The notes beneath the pieces are model-generated. The model was not told the origin of the DNA and did not search any database. It worked only from the letters and a program-made list of their open reading frames with translations. DNA of 35,045 bases, from the NCBI GenBank assembly GCA_019243205.1, contig JAFAUR010000515.1:1-35045 (forward strand), written 5' to 3'. Position numbers and translations under genes: made by a program. The DNA comes from Acidobacteriaceae bacterium. Lineage in GTDB: Bacteria > Acidobacteriota > Terriglobia > Bryobacterales > Bryobacteraceae. This document shows positions 17,745 to 27,659 of this stretch, in pieces (the stretch's first letter is position 1; every line of letters begins with the position of its first letter).

Positions 17745-19361
17745 TTGTCATCCTATCGGCGTCAGTCCCTACTCATTTTTGTCTTTTTACTCATTTGTGC
17801 GCTGGTGGGCGGCATCTTCGGTCCAGGCGCCCGTCCCGTGCTGGCAGCCCAGCACAACGCCAGCATCACCTCGGACGAAGACCTAAAGGCGAGCATTGAG
17901 TCGTTCACGAAGGTCTACGACCTGGTGGACGCCAACTATGCCGATAAGCTCTCGGCCGACAAAGCGATCTATAAAGGCGCCATCCCGGGCATGCTTCGGA
18001 CCCTCGATCCGCACTCGAACTTCTTTGACCCGAAGGATTTTGCCGGGCTTCGGGAAGAGCAGCACGGCAAATACTATGGCATCGGCATGCTGCTCGGAGC
18101 CCAGCCGCGCACCGGTAAACCCATGGTGGTTCATCCGTTCGGTGGTTCCCCGGCATACAAAGCCGGTCTCCGGCCAGGCGATCTGCTGCTCGAAGTGAAC
18201 GGCAAGCGAGTCGATAACGCCACCACCACCGAGGTCGCCGACATGCTTCGCGGCCCCAAGGACACCAAGGTGCAGGTGGTCGCTACCCGCGAGGGTGTGG
18301 CGAAGCCTCTCGTTTTCAACCTGGTCCGCGGCGAAATCCCACGCAACAGCGTCGATGAGGCCTTCTGGGTTCGTCCGGGCATTGCCTTCATGCGAATCCA
18401 GCAGTTCACGGAAACCACCAGCAAAGAGGTGGAGGACAATCTGAAGGCGCTCGGGGAACAGAACATCAAGGGCCTGATCCTCGACCTTCGCGAAAATCCG
18501 GGCGGACTCCTCCAGGAAGGTGTCGCCACCGCCGGGCACTGGCTCGACCGGGGACAGGTAGTCGTATCGCACAAAGGGCGCGCCTATTCTGAAAAGCCTT
18601 ACTTGGCCCATGGCAGCCAGTACGGTGAAACCTATCCCATCGTCGTGCTCGTGAACCGGTACTCCGCATCCGCCGCCGAAATCGTAGCCGGCGCTCTTCA
18701 GGATCATGACCGGGCTTGGATCCTCGGAGACACCACCTTCGGAAAGGGACTTGTTCAAACGGTCTATCCCCTGAGCGATAACACGGGTCTGGCGTTGACG
18801 ACGCAGCACTACTACACTCCGAGCGGCCGCCTGATTCAGCGCGATTACTCCAATCTGTCTTTCCTCGACTACTATTACGGAAAACGTAAGGAAACCAACA
18901 ATCCAATGGACGTCAAGCAGACGGATCTGGGCCGCGTCGTCTACGGCGGCGGGGGCATTACGCCCGATGAAAAATACGATGCTCCGAAGCTCGATGGGTT
19001 TGAACTGAACGTGATGAGAAAGAACTCTTTCTTCAATTTCGTGCCGTTCTATTTTTCAAATCACGCGACCAAACTGGCTAGCGGATGGGTTCCGACCGAG
19101 GAAGTCCTCAACGATTTTCATGATTTCGTGATGAAGCAGGGCGTGCAGTTCACGGAAGCGGACTGGACCCGCGATCACGACTGGATCCGGAACCAGCTTC
19201 GCCAGGAAATGTACATCACAGCATTCAGCTACGAAGATTCGCAAAAGGTTGCTTACGAGCAGGACCCGGAGGTGCAAAAGGCGATTGAGGCCATGCCGAA
19301 GGCCGCCCATCTCCTTGCCGAGTCGAAGAGCCGATTCGCTAAGCAGCGAGCGAGCCGTTAG
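17745..19361 (+). CDS. S41-family carboxy-terminal processing protease with PDZ domain
   Basis: PDZ-like GGSPAYKAGLRPGDLLLEVNGKRV; catalytic NRYSASAAEIVAGALQDH and FGKGLVQTVYPL. TTG at 17745 preceded by GGAGGT and followed by a signal-anchor sequence. Confidence 0.92.
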   Translation: MSSYRRQSLLIFVFLLICALVGGIFGPGARPVLAAQHNASITSDEDLKASIESFTKVYDLVDANYADKLSADKAIYKGAIPGMLRTLDPHSNFFDPKDFAGLREEQHGKYYGIGMLLGAQPRTGKPMVVHPFGGSPAYKAGLRPGDLLLEVNGKRVDNATTTEVADMLRGPKDTKVQVVATREGVAKPLVFNLVRGEIPRNSVDEAFWVRPGIAFMRIQQFTETTSKEVEDNLKALGEQNIKGLILDLRENPGGLLQEGVATAGHWLDRGQVVVSHKGRAYSEKPYLAHGSQYGETYPIVVLVNRYSASAAEIVAGALQDHDRAWILGDTTFGKGLVQTVYPLSDNTGLALTTQHYYTPSGRLIQRDYSNLSFLDYYYGKRKETNNPMDVKQTDLGRVVYGGGGITPDEKYDAPKLDGFELNVMRKNSFFNFVPFYFSNHATKLASGWVPTEEVLNDFHDFVMKQGVQFTEADWTRDHDWIRNQLRQEMYITAFSYEDSQKVAYEQDPEVQKAIEAMPKAAHLLAESKSRFAKQRASR

Positions 19362-19363
19362 TC

Positions 19364-21145
19364 CTGGGCTATAGCAACAGCAATACAGGCTCTCCCCAAA
19401 TCACCGTTCTTGACACGGGCGGCCAGTACACGCACCTGATCGCCCGCCGTGTCCGCGAATTGGGCGTCTTCGCCGATGTTCGCCCGAGCGACACTGCGGC
19501 TTCCGAACTCCGCTTTCGTAGGGGCGTCATCATCTCGGGCGGCCCAGGCAGCGTCTACGAGCCGGGAGACCCGCAAGTCGATCCGGCGCTTTTCCACGTG
19601 CAAGTCCCTGTCCTCGGAATCTGCTATGGCCATCAGTTGCTCGCTCATCACCTAGGCGGACAGGTCCACAAAGGCGAACGGGGCGAGTACGGCATCGCTC
19701 ATCTCAGCGTCACCGTTCCGGATCCGCTCTGGAACGGGATCTCCGGCACCCAGATCTGGATGAGTCATCGCGACTCGGTCGAGGTCATGCCTCCCGGCTT
19801 CCGCATCATTGCGTGCACCGAAAACGCCAGCGTTGCGGCCATGTCTGATCCCGAACGCCGCCTGTTTGGGCTCCAGTTCCATCCGGAAGTCGCCCATACA
19901 CATGCGGGCACGCGCATTCTCGAGAACTTCCTGTTCGACATCTGCGGAGCGGTTCGGGACTGGGACGTCAGCGGCCGCGTTCCCTATCTTGAGGACCAGA
20001 TTCGCGCCGTCGCCCAGGACCGCAATGTCTTCTTCTTCGTCAGCGGAGGCGTGGATTCCACCGTCGCTTACACGCTGTGCTTGCGGGCGCTGGGGCCTGA
20101 GCGAGTGTACGCCATCTACGTCGATACCGGCCTCATGCGGCAGGGCGAGACTCAATTCGTACGCGACATATTCTCTGAGCTCGGAGCCACGCACTTTCTG
20201 GTCGACCACGCTGAACAGCAGTTTCTGAAAGCTTTGGACCGCGTGTATGATCCAGAGGCGAAACGGTGCGTCATCGGCGAAGAATTCGTAAGAGTCCAGG
20301 AGCGCATTCTGGCAACCGAGCATTTCCTCGACGGGCACTGGATTCTCGGTCAGGGGACCATCTACCCCGACACGATCGAATCCGGCGGCTCAGCCAAAGC
20401 GGATCTGATCAAAACTCACCACAACCGAGTCGCGGGTATCCAGGCTCTGATCGACTCCGGCCGCATCATTGAGCCCCTGTCTTCGTTCTATAAAGATGAG
20501 GTCCGCGAAATCGGGCGCAGCATCGGCATTCCAAGCCGGTTCTTAAGCCGCCACCCTTTCCCGGGTCCGGGCCTGGCAATTCGGTGTCTCTGCTCAGCTA
20601 CCGAGGACGGCGCAACAAAGAGCCCTGATGGAACCTTACTGCCGGTTCGCTCCGTTGGCGTCCAGGGCGATTCCCGTAGCTACCGGCAGGTCCTTGCAGT
20701 TGAGCAGAAGCCTTCGCTCGATCTGATCGTGAATGTTGCGCCAGAGCTCACAAATCGCCGCGCGGACATCAACCGCGTAGTCGCGGTTTGCGGATCAAAG
20801 GCACAGCTCGACGACATGTCGGTCTTCTGCGCCTGCGTGACAAAGACTCGGCTCGACCTGCTGCGCGAGGCGGATGGAATCGTTCGTGAGCTTTGCCGTG
20901 AAACCGGGTTCGAGGATCGAGTCTGGCAGTTCCCCGTCGTCCTGCTGCCGCTCGGAATTGATGGCGCCCGCGAATCGGTCGTCTTGCGTCCCATCAATTC
21001 GGTCGACGGCATGACGGCCGACGTAGTCCTGATGCCACCCGACATGCTGGACCGATTAACGTCAGAGCTCCTGGCTTTACGGGGCGTCGCTGCCGTCTTC
21101 TATGACGTGACACATAAACCGCCGGGCACCATCGAGTGGGAGTAG
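19364..21145 (+). CDS. guaA: GMP synthase (glutamine-hydrolysing); start codon uncertain
   Basis: GATase: ITVLDTGGQYTHLIARRVRELG, GICYGHQLLAHHLGG, LQFHPEVAHT. PP-loop: FFFVSGGVDSTVAYTL; C-terminal PPGTIEWE. The frame opens after TAA at 19340; the first ATG/GTG/TTG is TTG at 19460, inside the conserved GATase region. Confidence 0.93.
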   Translation: MGYSNSNTGSPQITVLDTGGQYTHLIARRVRELGVFADVRPSDTAASELRFRRGVIISGGPGSVYEPGDPQVDPALFHVQVPVLGICYGHQLLAHHLGGQVHKGERGEYGIAHLSVTVPDPLWNGISGTQIWMSHRDSVEVMPPGFRIIACTENASVAAMSDPERRLFGLQFHPEVAHTHAGTRILENFLFDICGAVRDWDVSGRVPYLEDQIRAVAQDRNVFFFVSGGVDSTVAYTLCLRALGPERVYAIYVDTGLMRQGETQFVRDIFSELGATHFLVDHAEQQFLKALDRVYDPEAKRCVIGEEFVRVQERILATEHFLDGHWILGQGTIYPDTIESGGSAKADLIKTHHNRVAGIQALIDSGRIIEPLSSFYKDEVREIGRSIGIPSRFLSRHPFPGPGLAIRCLCSATEDGATKSPDGTLLPVRSVGVQGDSRSYRQVLAVEQKPSLDLIVNVAPELTNRRADINRVVAVCGSKAQLDDMSVFCACVTKTRLDLLREADGIVRELCRETGFEDRVWQFPVVLLPLGIDGARESVVLRPINSVDGMTADVVLMPPDMLDRLTSELLALRGVAAVFYDVTHKPPGTIEWE

Positions 21146-21177
21146 GGGCCTCTTCACCGCTACCATAGAAGCATTCC

Positions 21178-22473
21178 ATGCAGATTGCTGGAAGAACCCT
21201 GCTGATTTTCGCCTGCCTCGCAACTGTCACCCAGGCCGAAGTTCATTCCTTGACGCTGCAGCAGGCGCTCGCCCTCGCCGCCCGACAGAATCCGGACGTG
21301 CTTCTGGCTCGCCTTGACGCCCTCCACGCGCAGGCTGGTGTGGATGTCGCCCGTGACCCGTTTTCGATCCGCTTCGCCGCCCGGAGCGACGCCGTTTACA
21401 CCAATGGGTATCCGAACAACGTCAACGGGCATTCGCCCAGTCTGATCGCCGGGCAAGTGGATATGGCGCTCTATGACCGCCCTCGCCGCTATCAACTAGC
21501 CGCCGCTCGTGAACAGGTTACCGTCTATGCCGAAACCGCTCGGGGAAAACAGGACGAGGTCGCTTACCGCGTTGCTTCTCTGTTTCTCGATGCGCGAAAG
21601 GCGGAGGAGGCCGCGGAATTGGCTGCCCGGCAGGTTGCGGCCTTCACGCAAATTGCCGGTATCGTAGACAACCAGCTGGCGGAAGGACGAGTTCTTCCGG
21701 TCGACGCTCATCGCGCTCAGCTAGATGTCACCGCGGCTCGGCAGAGGCAGCAGGCTTCGGAGCTGGATGAACATCTTCCGGAGATGCTGCTGGCCACCGC
21801 TCTCGGATTTTCGGGCAACGATCGCGTTCATCCCGCGGCAGCGCCCGCCGCAATCGTTTTGCCTGAGCTTCGGGAGGATAAAGCCATCGACACCGCGCTC
21901 GCCAATAACAAAGACTTGCTCAGCCTGCAGGCGGCCGCGTTGGCAAAACGGATCGAGCTTCAATCGTACAAAAAGACTCGCGTCCCGCAGGTAAATCTCA
22001 TCGCGCAATACTCGTTAGTCCAGAAGAGCACGTATGAAAGCTACTTCCCCGCTAACGCTGTACAGCGCAACAACGGACAGATCGGAGCCGATTTCATCCT
22101 CCCGGTCTTGGTAGGCTCGGCCCCAGTGGGCCGGTTGGCTCAAACCCGTATCGATCTCGACAAGCTGCAGCTTCAGATTTACGAATTGCAAAACCGAATT
22201 TCGGCCAACACCCATCGCGCTTACCAGCAGCTGAAGAAAGCGACTGAGTCCCTTAACCTTGCACGCGATCAGGCCGACCTCGCCGCGGGCGAGCTTTCAC
22301 TCGAATCGTCGCGGGCATCCGAAGGTCATGCTGGCGTAGCGGATATCGATCGGGCCCATCTGTCCCGGAACACTCGGGAAACCCTCATACAGCAGGCGGA
22401 AGTTGACGTGGAAGGGGCAAAGCTCGAGATCCTGCACCAGCTCGGGGAAGTGTTTCCGACCCTGTCGCGTTAG
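21178..22473 (+). CDS. TolC-family outer membrane efflux protein
   Basis: Signal peptide, then LTLQQALALAARQNPDVLLARLDALHAQ; two TolC-like helical repeats. Confidence 0.85.
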   Translation: MQIAGRTLLIFACLATVTQAEVHSLTLQQALALAARQNPDVLLARLDALHAQAGVDVARDPFSIRFAARSDAVYTNGYPNNVNGHSPSLIAGQVDMALYDRPRRYQLAAAREQVTVYAETARGKQDEVAYRVASLFLDARKAEEAAELAARQVAAFTQIAGIVDNQLAEGRVLPVDAHRAQLDVTAARQRQQASELDEHLPEMLLATALGFSGNDRVHPAAAPAAIVLPELREDKAIDTALANNKDLLSLQAAALAKRIELQSYKKTRVPQVNLIAQYSLVQKSTYESYFPANAVQRNNGQIGADFILPVLVGSAPVGRLAQTRIDLDKLQLQIYELQNRISANTHRAYQQLKKATESLNLARDQADLAAGELSLESSRASEGHAGVADIDRAHLSRNTRETLIQQAEVDVEGAKLEILHQLGEVFPTLSR

Positions 22474-22484
22474 CCGTCCTTCGA

Positions 22485-23267
22485 TCAGATCTTGAGAAGA
22501 CTGCGTAACCGTTTGGTCTGAATACGGCTGACCGGAATCTCGGTCTGCCTCTTATCGTCCATCTTCAATTGGAAGCTGGACTTGAACCAGGGAATCACTT
22601 CGCGAATCCGGTTGACGTTTACCAGGAATGAGCGGTGCACCCGCCAGAAAAGGTTAGGGTCCAGGTTCGACTGAAGTTCTTCGAGCGTTCGATAGTTCGA
22701 CTGCCCTTCGAAATGCGGCGTCACCACCGTGATAAGGCCGTCATCGATCGTCGCGTAAATCATGTCTTGCGCATCGACGATCAGATTTCGATTGTTCGTT
22801 CGTACCAGCAGTTTCGTTCTTTGTAACGAGATCTTCGGCCCGGCGGGAATGTCAGCAGACTTCTCGGCGGCCTGCTTCTCCTCGACCGCCTTCCGCGCCC
22901 GGGCCACCGTTTCTTCCAGCCGTTCAAACTCTACCGGCTTCAGCAGGTAATCGAATGCCTGCAGCCGGAATGCCTGGATTGCATAATCGTCGAATGCCGT
23001 GGTCAGGACGAACTGCGGGAGCGGACCGGGTCGCGACCGGAGTTTGTCAATGACTCCCAGACCGTCCAGCCCGGGCATCTGCACGTCGAGAAAAACCAGG
23101 TCCGGTTCGAGATCTTCAATCAGCTTGAGAGCCTGCACCCCATTGGCGGCGGTGTCCAGGACCTCCACATCCCCAAACCGCTTAAGCAGATACGATAATT
23201 CGTCGCGGGCGAGTTGCTCGTCGTCCACCACCAGGGCCGTCAAGGTAGTGGTAACTCCAGGCAACAT
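22485..23267 (-). CDS. LytTR-family response regulator
   Basis: Receiver domain (VVDDEQLARDEL, DLVFLDVQMPGLDG, TTAFDDYAIQAFRLQAFDYLLKPV) and LytTR DNA-binding domain (FWRVHRSFLVNVNRIREVIPWFKSSFQLKMDD). Confidence 0.93.
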   Translation of the reverse strand: MLPGVTTTLTALVVDDEQLARDELSYLLKRFGDVEVLDTAANGVQALKLIEDLEPDLVFLDVQMPGLDGLGVIDKLRSRPGPLPQFVLTTAFDDYAIQAFRLQAFDYLLKPVEFERLEETVARARKAVEEKQAAEKSADIPAGPKISLQRTKLLVRTNNRNLIVDAQDMIYATIDDGLITVVTPHFEGQSNYRTLEELQSNLDPNLFWRVHRSFLVNVNRIREVIPWFKSSFQLKMDDKRQTEIPVSRIQTKRLRSLLKI

Positions 23268-23383
23268 CGAATGTTAGTATAACGTAGGGCTGGGGGCTAA
23301 CCTCTCGTAGCCGGCCCATTTTTGGAGCCTCGTATGGCTTCTCAAAGCGTAACAGCCTCTTACCATTCAGGAGAATTTCCGCC

Positions 23384-24700
23384 GTGTCGCAGGGCAATGT
23401 AACCATCGCGCCAGCCGATGGCCGCTTAGGTATTTTGATCCCGGGTATGGGTGCCGTGGCCTCCACTTTCATAGCTGGCGTTGAAGCAGTGAAGCACGGT
23501 TTGGGCGCGCCCATCGGCTCGCTGACCCAGCTTGGTACCATCCGCCTCGGAAAAAGAACCGAAGGCCGTACCCCTCTCATCCGTGAATTCGTCCCACTAA
23601 CACCGCTCGAGTGCCTGTCATTCGGAACTTGGGACATCTTTGAAGACAATGCGTTCGAAGCTGCCAGTCGCGCCAGCGTCCTCGAGGCTCCACTGCTCGA
23701 GCGGCTCAAGGCGCCTTTGTCGGCAATCAAACCCATGAAAGCCGTCTTCGATCACGATTACGTGAGAAAGATTGACGGTCCCAACGTCAAGGGCGGCAAG
23801 ACAAAGATGGAAAACGCCGAAGCCCTGATCGAGGACATTCAGGACTTTAAGCGGAACAACCAGTGCAACCGGCTCGTCATGATCTGGTGTGGCTCTACGG
23901 AGGTGTTCCACAGACCCGCGCCGGTCCACGCAAGCATTCAGTCCTTCGAAGAGGGCCTCGGGAAGAACGATCCGGATATCGCACCGAGCCAGATATATGC
24001 TTATGCCGCGCTCAAATCGGGCGTGCCTTTCGCCAATGGTGCGCCTAACCTGACCACCGACGTTCCAGCTATGGTTCAACTTGCCCGGCAGAATGGCGTG
24101 CCAATTTGTGGAAAAGATTTCAAGACCGGGCAGACGTACATGAAGACGCTGCTCGCGCCTGGATTCAAAGCCCGTATGCTCGGGGTTCGCGGATGGTTTT
24201 CCACCAACATCCTCGGTAATCGTGACGGCGAAGTCCTAGAAGATCCAGGCTCGTTCAAGACCAAGGAAGAAACTAAACTTTCAGTACTCGAACAGATCTT
24301 GCAACCGGACTTATATCCTCAACTCTATAAAGATCTGTATCACGCCGTTCGAATTAACTACTACCCGCCTCGCGGGGACGCTAAGGAGGGATGGGACAAT
24401 ATTGACATCTTCGGCTGGCTCGGCTACCCGATGCAGATCAAGATCGACTTCCTGTGCAGGGATTCCATTCTGGCGGCACCGCTGGTACTTGACTTGGTCC
24501 TGTTTTTGGACCTCGCGCAGCGTGCAGGTCTGAAGGGTATTCAGGAGTGGCTCTCGTTCTACTTTAAAGGTCCCATGACGGCTGAGGGATTGTATCCCGA
24601 GCATGATATCTTCATCCAATTAATGAAGCTGAAGAATACGCTGCGATGGATGCAGGGTGAAGATCTCATCACTCATCTCGGCCTCGAATATTACGATTAA
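23384..24700 (+). CDS. ino1: Inositol-3-phosphate synthase
   Basis: ILIPGMGAVASTFIAGVE Rossmann start; GKDFKTGQTYMKTLLAPGFKARMLGVRGWFSTNILGNRDGEVL; DFLCRDSILAAPLVLDLV. GTG start with AGGAG upstream. Confidence 0.92.
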   Translation: MSQGNVTIAPADGRLGILIPGMGAVASTFIAGVEAVKHGLGAPIGSLTQLGTIRLGKRTEGRTPLIREFVPLTPLECLSFGTWDIFEDNAFEAASRASVLEAPLLERLKAPLSAIKPMKAVFDHDYVRKIDGPNVKGGKTKMENAEALIEDIQDFKRNNQCNRLVMIWCGSTEVFHRPAPVHASIQSFEEGLGKNDPDIAPSQIYAYAALKSGVPFANGAPNLTTDVPAMVQLARQNGVPICGKDFKTGQTYMKTLLAPGFKARMLGVRGWFSTNILGNRDGEVLEDPGSFKTKEETKLSVLEQILQPDLYPQLYKDLYHAVRINYYPPRGDAKEGWDNIDIFGWLGYPMQIKIDFLCRDSILAAPLVLDLVLFLDLAQRAGLKGIQEWLSFYFKGPMTAEGLYPEHDIFIQLMKLKNTLRWMQGEDLITHLGLEYYD

Positions 24701-24741
24701 AGACGCCCGGCTTTCGTGAGCGTCTGACAGCTTAGGTGCCA

Positions 24742-25824
24742 ATGCCTCTAGCGGGTTTAGTTGCTCATAAGAACGGAAACGCAGGCGGGGCTCGGGGGCG
24801 GGAACGCCCTGAGCCCAAGAGGATTCTCGTAATCGGCGGGACCCAATTCATCGGCCACCTGCTGGTTCAGGAATTAGCAAAAGCCGGTCACGAGATCTCG
24901 ATCTTACACCGCAAACCGCGGCACGAATTCAGCAAGCGAATCAGCAACTTGGTTGCCGACCGCAATGACCCGGCAGCGGTTGCGAAAGCCGTCGGGAACT
25001 TGCGATTCGATGCCGTTTACGACCTGGCGTATGACTGGGAGCGGGGCACTACGGGTGCTCAAGTCGAAGCAGTTGCTCACCTGTTTGAGGGCAAGATAGG
25101 TCGTTACGTCTTCATGTCGAGCGTGGCCGCGTATGGCGACGGACTGAACCATCATGAGGGCGATGCGCTCGCTCCCGACGATCACCCGAATCCTTACGTC
25201 CGAAACAAGGCGACCGCTGAGCGAGCCCTGTTCCGTATGTATCAACGGTCCGCATTCCCTGTCGTCACCCTTCGCCCACCCTTTGTGTACGGCCCAGGCA
25301 ACCCGTTCTATCGCGAAGCCTTCTTTTGGGATCGCATGAAAGCGGATCGGCCGGTAATCCTGCCCAGCGAGGGTCATCGCCTGATGCAATTTATTTGCAT
25401 CGACGACCTGGTCGACCTCTGCCTGAAGGTGATTGAGCAGAAAAATGTCATAGGACACGCTTTCAATACGGCGAATCCACGCGCCATCACCCAGCACGAA
25501 CTGCTCCATGAACTCGCTCGCGCCGCCGGAATCAAAGAACCCAAGATCATTTCGATCCCGCGCGAGTTGATTCAACGTTGTGGAGGCCAGGCCATCGGAG
25601 AACGGCTCTACTTCGGTTACTACTACGACGTACCCGCAATCACGCAAATCGTGACCAAGGCGCAACGGATGCTCGGCTTCAAACCGGTCGACTTCGCCAC
25701 CGGGCTCAAAAACGAGTATCGTGCTTACCTGAAGAAGAGACCTTATCCGAAGCCGGATTTCACTTTCGAAGACACACTGATCCATCGCTTCGGCAGCACC
25801 TTTGGCGCAACCCGTTCAGCCTGA
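24742..25824 (+). CDS. NAD-dependent epimerase/dehydratase (extended SDR)
   Basis: RILVIGGTQFIGHLLVQELAKAGHEISILHR; S-x-YxxxK-type region NPYVRNKATAERAL; RPPFVYGPGNP. Start could be GTG 24736 or ATG 24742. Confidence 0.85.
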   Translation: MPLAGLVAHKNGNAGGARGRERPEPKRILVIGGTQFIGHLLVQELAKAGHEISILHRKPRHEFSKRISNLVADRNDPAAVAKAVGNLRFDAVYDLAYDWERGTTGAQVEAVAHLFEGKIGRYVFMSSVAAYGDGLNHHEGDALAPDDHPNPYVRNKATAERALFRMYQRSAFPVVTLRPPFVYGPGNPFYREAFFWDRMKADRPVILPSEGHRLMQFICIDDLVDLCLKVIEQKNVIGHAFNTANPRAITQHELLHELARAAGIKEPKIISIPRELIQRCGGQAIGERLYFGYYYDVPAITQIVTKAQRMLGFKPVDFATGLKNEYRAYLKKRPYPKPDFTFEDTLIHRFGSTFGATRSA

Positions 25825-25873
25825 ATCATCGTCTCGGGCGTACTATCAATCCTGTATGTGCTGGAATGAAGGG

Positions 25874-26155
25874 ATGAAAACTTTCATCCTGTCCGCTGCT
25901 CTTGCACTCGGTGCCTGTACCCTGCTCACTCCCGCCGCCCTCGGACAGAGCGCCGGTCAGGATCTGAAGGACGCGGGGCAGAAAACGACCGACGCCGCCA
26001 AAAAGGGAGCAACTGCCGCCGGTCACGGCGTAAAAAAGGGCGCCACCACCAGCACACACGCCGTCAAAAAAGGTGTGAATAAGGGCGCCGACGCAACGCA
26101 GAAGGGTGCCGGCAAGGTGAAGGACAAGACCACAACGACTGGCACAAGCAACTGA
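25874..26155 (+). CDS. Small exported Lys/Gly/Ala/Thr-rich repeat protein
   Basis: MKTFILSAALALGACTLLTPAALGQS signal peptide (possible lipobox LGAC), then repeated KKGATxxxHxVKKG units. ATG preceded by a purine-rich GAAGGG. Confidence 0.7.
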   Translation: MKTFILSAALALGACTLLTPAALGQSAGQDLKDAGQKTTDAAKKGATAAGHGVKKGATTSTHAVKKGVNKGADATQKGAGKVKDKTTTTGTSN

Positions 26156-26250
26156 CGGCAACCCCGTCCTCGCATGAGACTGCAGCGAAGTTATACTGAG
26201 TCTGCGCTCGTGCGTAAGCCGCGTGTTTAAGTTTCGTCTCTTAATTCTGC

Positions 26251-27642
26251 ATGCCTCAATACGATTTGGTCGTCATCGGCTCGGGTCCTGCGGGACAAAG
26301 AGCTGCCATTCAAGGTGCTAAGAGCGGCAAAAGAGTAGCACTCGTTGAGCGGCGAGAGGTCATCGGCGGTGTTTGCATAAACACAGGCACGATCCCCAGT
26401 AAGACCATGCGGGAGGCGGTGCTCCATCTCTCCGGCTACAATTACCAGAACATCTATGGAGTCAGCTATCGCGTGAAAGAGAAAATCACGATGGCCGATC
26501 TGGCCTTCCGTGTGCAACACGTGATCAAGACGGAGATCGACGTCACCCAGGCGCAACTCTCTCGAAACGGCATTGAAGTGATGACGGGCGTCGCCAGCTT
26601 CGAATCGCCCAACTCCGTACGCGTGACAAGCTCCCGCGGAGGCTCGCTGATCGAATGCGACAAGATCGTCATCGCCACCGGGACAAAGCCTGCGTCTTCG
26701 CCGAAGGTTCCGATCAACGCCCGGACCATCATCAATAGCGACCAGATTCTCGAAATGCCGAACATCCCGAGAACACTCATGGTTGTCGGCGGCGGCGTAA
26801 TAGGAGTCGAGTACACCTGTATGTTCGCGACACTGGGCGTACGCGTGACACTCATTGAAAAGCGGCCGCGCCTCCTGGAGTTTGCTGATGCCGAAATCGT
26901 TGAAGCGCTTTCGTATCACCTCCGCGATCATCGCGTTACTATGCGCCTGAACGAGGAGGTTCACTCGGTCGAGGAAACGGATGGCACCGGGGGTGTAGTC
27001 GCACTCCTCGAGAGCAACAAGAGAGTCACAGGAGATTCCCTGCTATACGCGGTAGGGCGCCAGGGCAACGTCGACGAGCTAAACCTCCAGGCCGCAGGAC
27101 TTCAGGCAGACAATCGCGGGCGTATTCCTGTCAACGAGTTTTACTGCACTTCCCAGCCCAACATCTATGCTGTCGGCGACGTCATCGGCTTTCCCAGCCT
27201 GGCTTCCGTATCGATGGAACAGGGCCGTATCGCGGTCGCGCACGCCTACGGAATCCCGATCTCCTCCAATCCGAGCTATTTTCCGTTCGGGATCTACACC
27301 ATCCCGGAGATCTCGTTTATCGGCAAAACTGAAGAGCAGCTGACCGACGAAGATGTTCCGTACGAAGTAGGAGTAGCGTATTATCGTGAAATCGCGCGCG
27401 GCCAGATTCGAGGCGATACCACAGGCCGGTTGAAGCTGATCTTCCATCGGGAAACTCTCGAACTGCTCGGCGTCCACATCATTGGCGAAGGTGCATCGGA
27501 ACTTCTACACATCGGACAGGCAGTGCTTATCTTGAAGGGCAAGATCAACTATTTCGTGGATACCGTTTTCAATTACCCGACGCTCGCCGAGTGCTATAAA
27601 GCGGCAGCCTTTAACGGCCTGAATAAGTTGGTCCGAGTCTAA
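26251..27642 (+). CDS. sthA: Soluble NAD(P)+ transhydrogenase
   Basis: DLVVIGSGPAGQRAAIQGAKSGKRVALVE; GGVCINTGTIPSKTMREAVLHLSG (single-Cys region as in SthA rather than lipoamide dehydrogenase CxxxxC); C-terminal NYPTLAECYKAAAFNGLN. Confidence 0.9.
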   Translation: MPQYDLVVIGSGPAGQRAAIQGAKSGKRVALVERREVIGGVCINTGTIPSKTMREAVLHLSGYNYQNIYGVSYRVKEKITMADLAFRVQHVIKTEIDVTQAQLSRNGIEVMTGVASFESPNSVRVTSSRGGSLIECDKIVIATGTKPASSPKVPINARTIINSDQILEMPNIPRTLMVVGGGVIGVEYTCMFATLGVRVTLIEKRPRLLEFADAEIVEALSYHLRDHRVTMRLNEEVHSVEETDGTGGVVALLESNKRVTGDSLLYAVGRQGNVDELNLQAAGLQADNRGRIPVNEFYCTSQPNIYAVGDVIGFPSLASVSMEQGRIAVAHAYGIPISSNPSYFPFGIYTIPEISFIGKTEEQLTDEDVPYEVGVAYYREIARGQIRGDTTGRLKLIFHRETLELLGVHIIGEGASELLHIGQAVLILKGKINYFVDTVFNYPTLAECYKAAAFNGLNKLVRV

Positions 27643-27659
27643 ACAATATAGAGGCCACC

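Noticed and set aside
17883-18809. 308-aa minus-strand ORF
   Set aside because: Antisense to the well-supported S41 protease; no motifs.
24904-25785. 293-aa minus-strand ORF
   Set aside because: Antisense to the SDR epimerase, sharing codon periodicity; no independent motif support.
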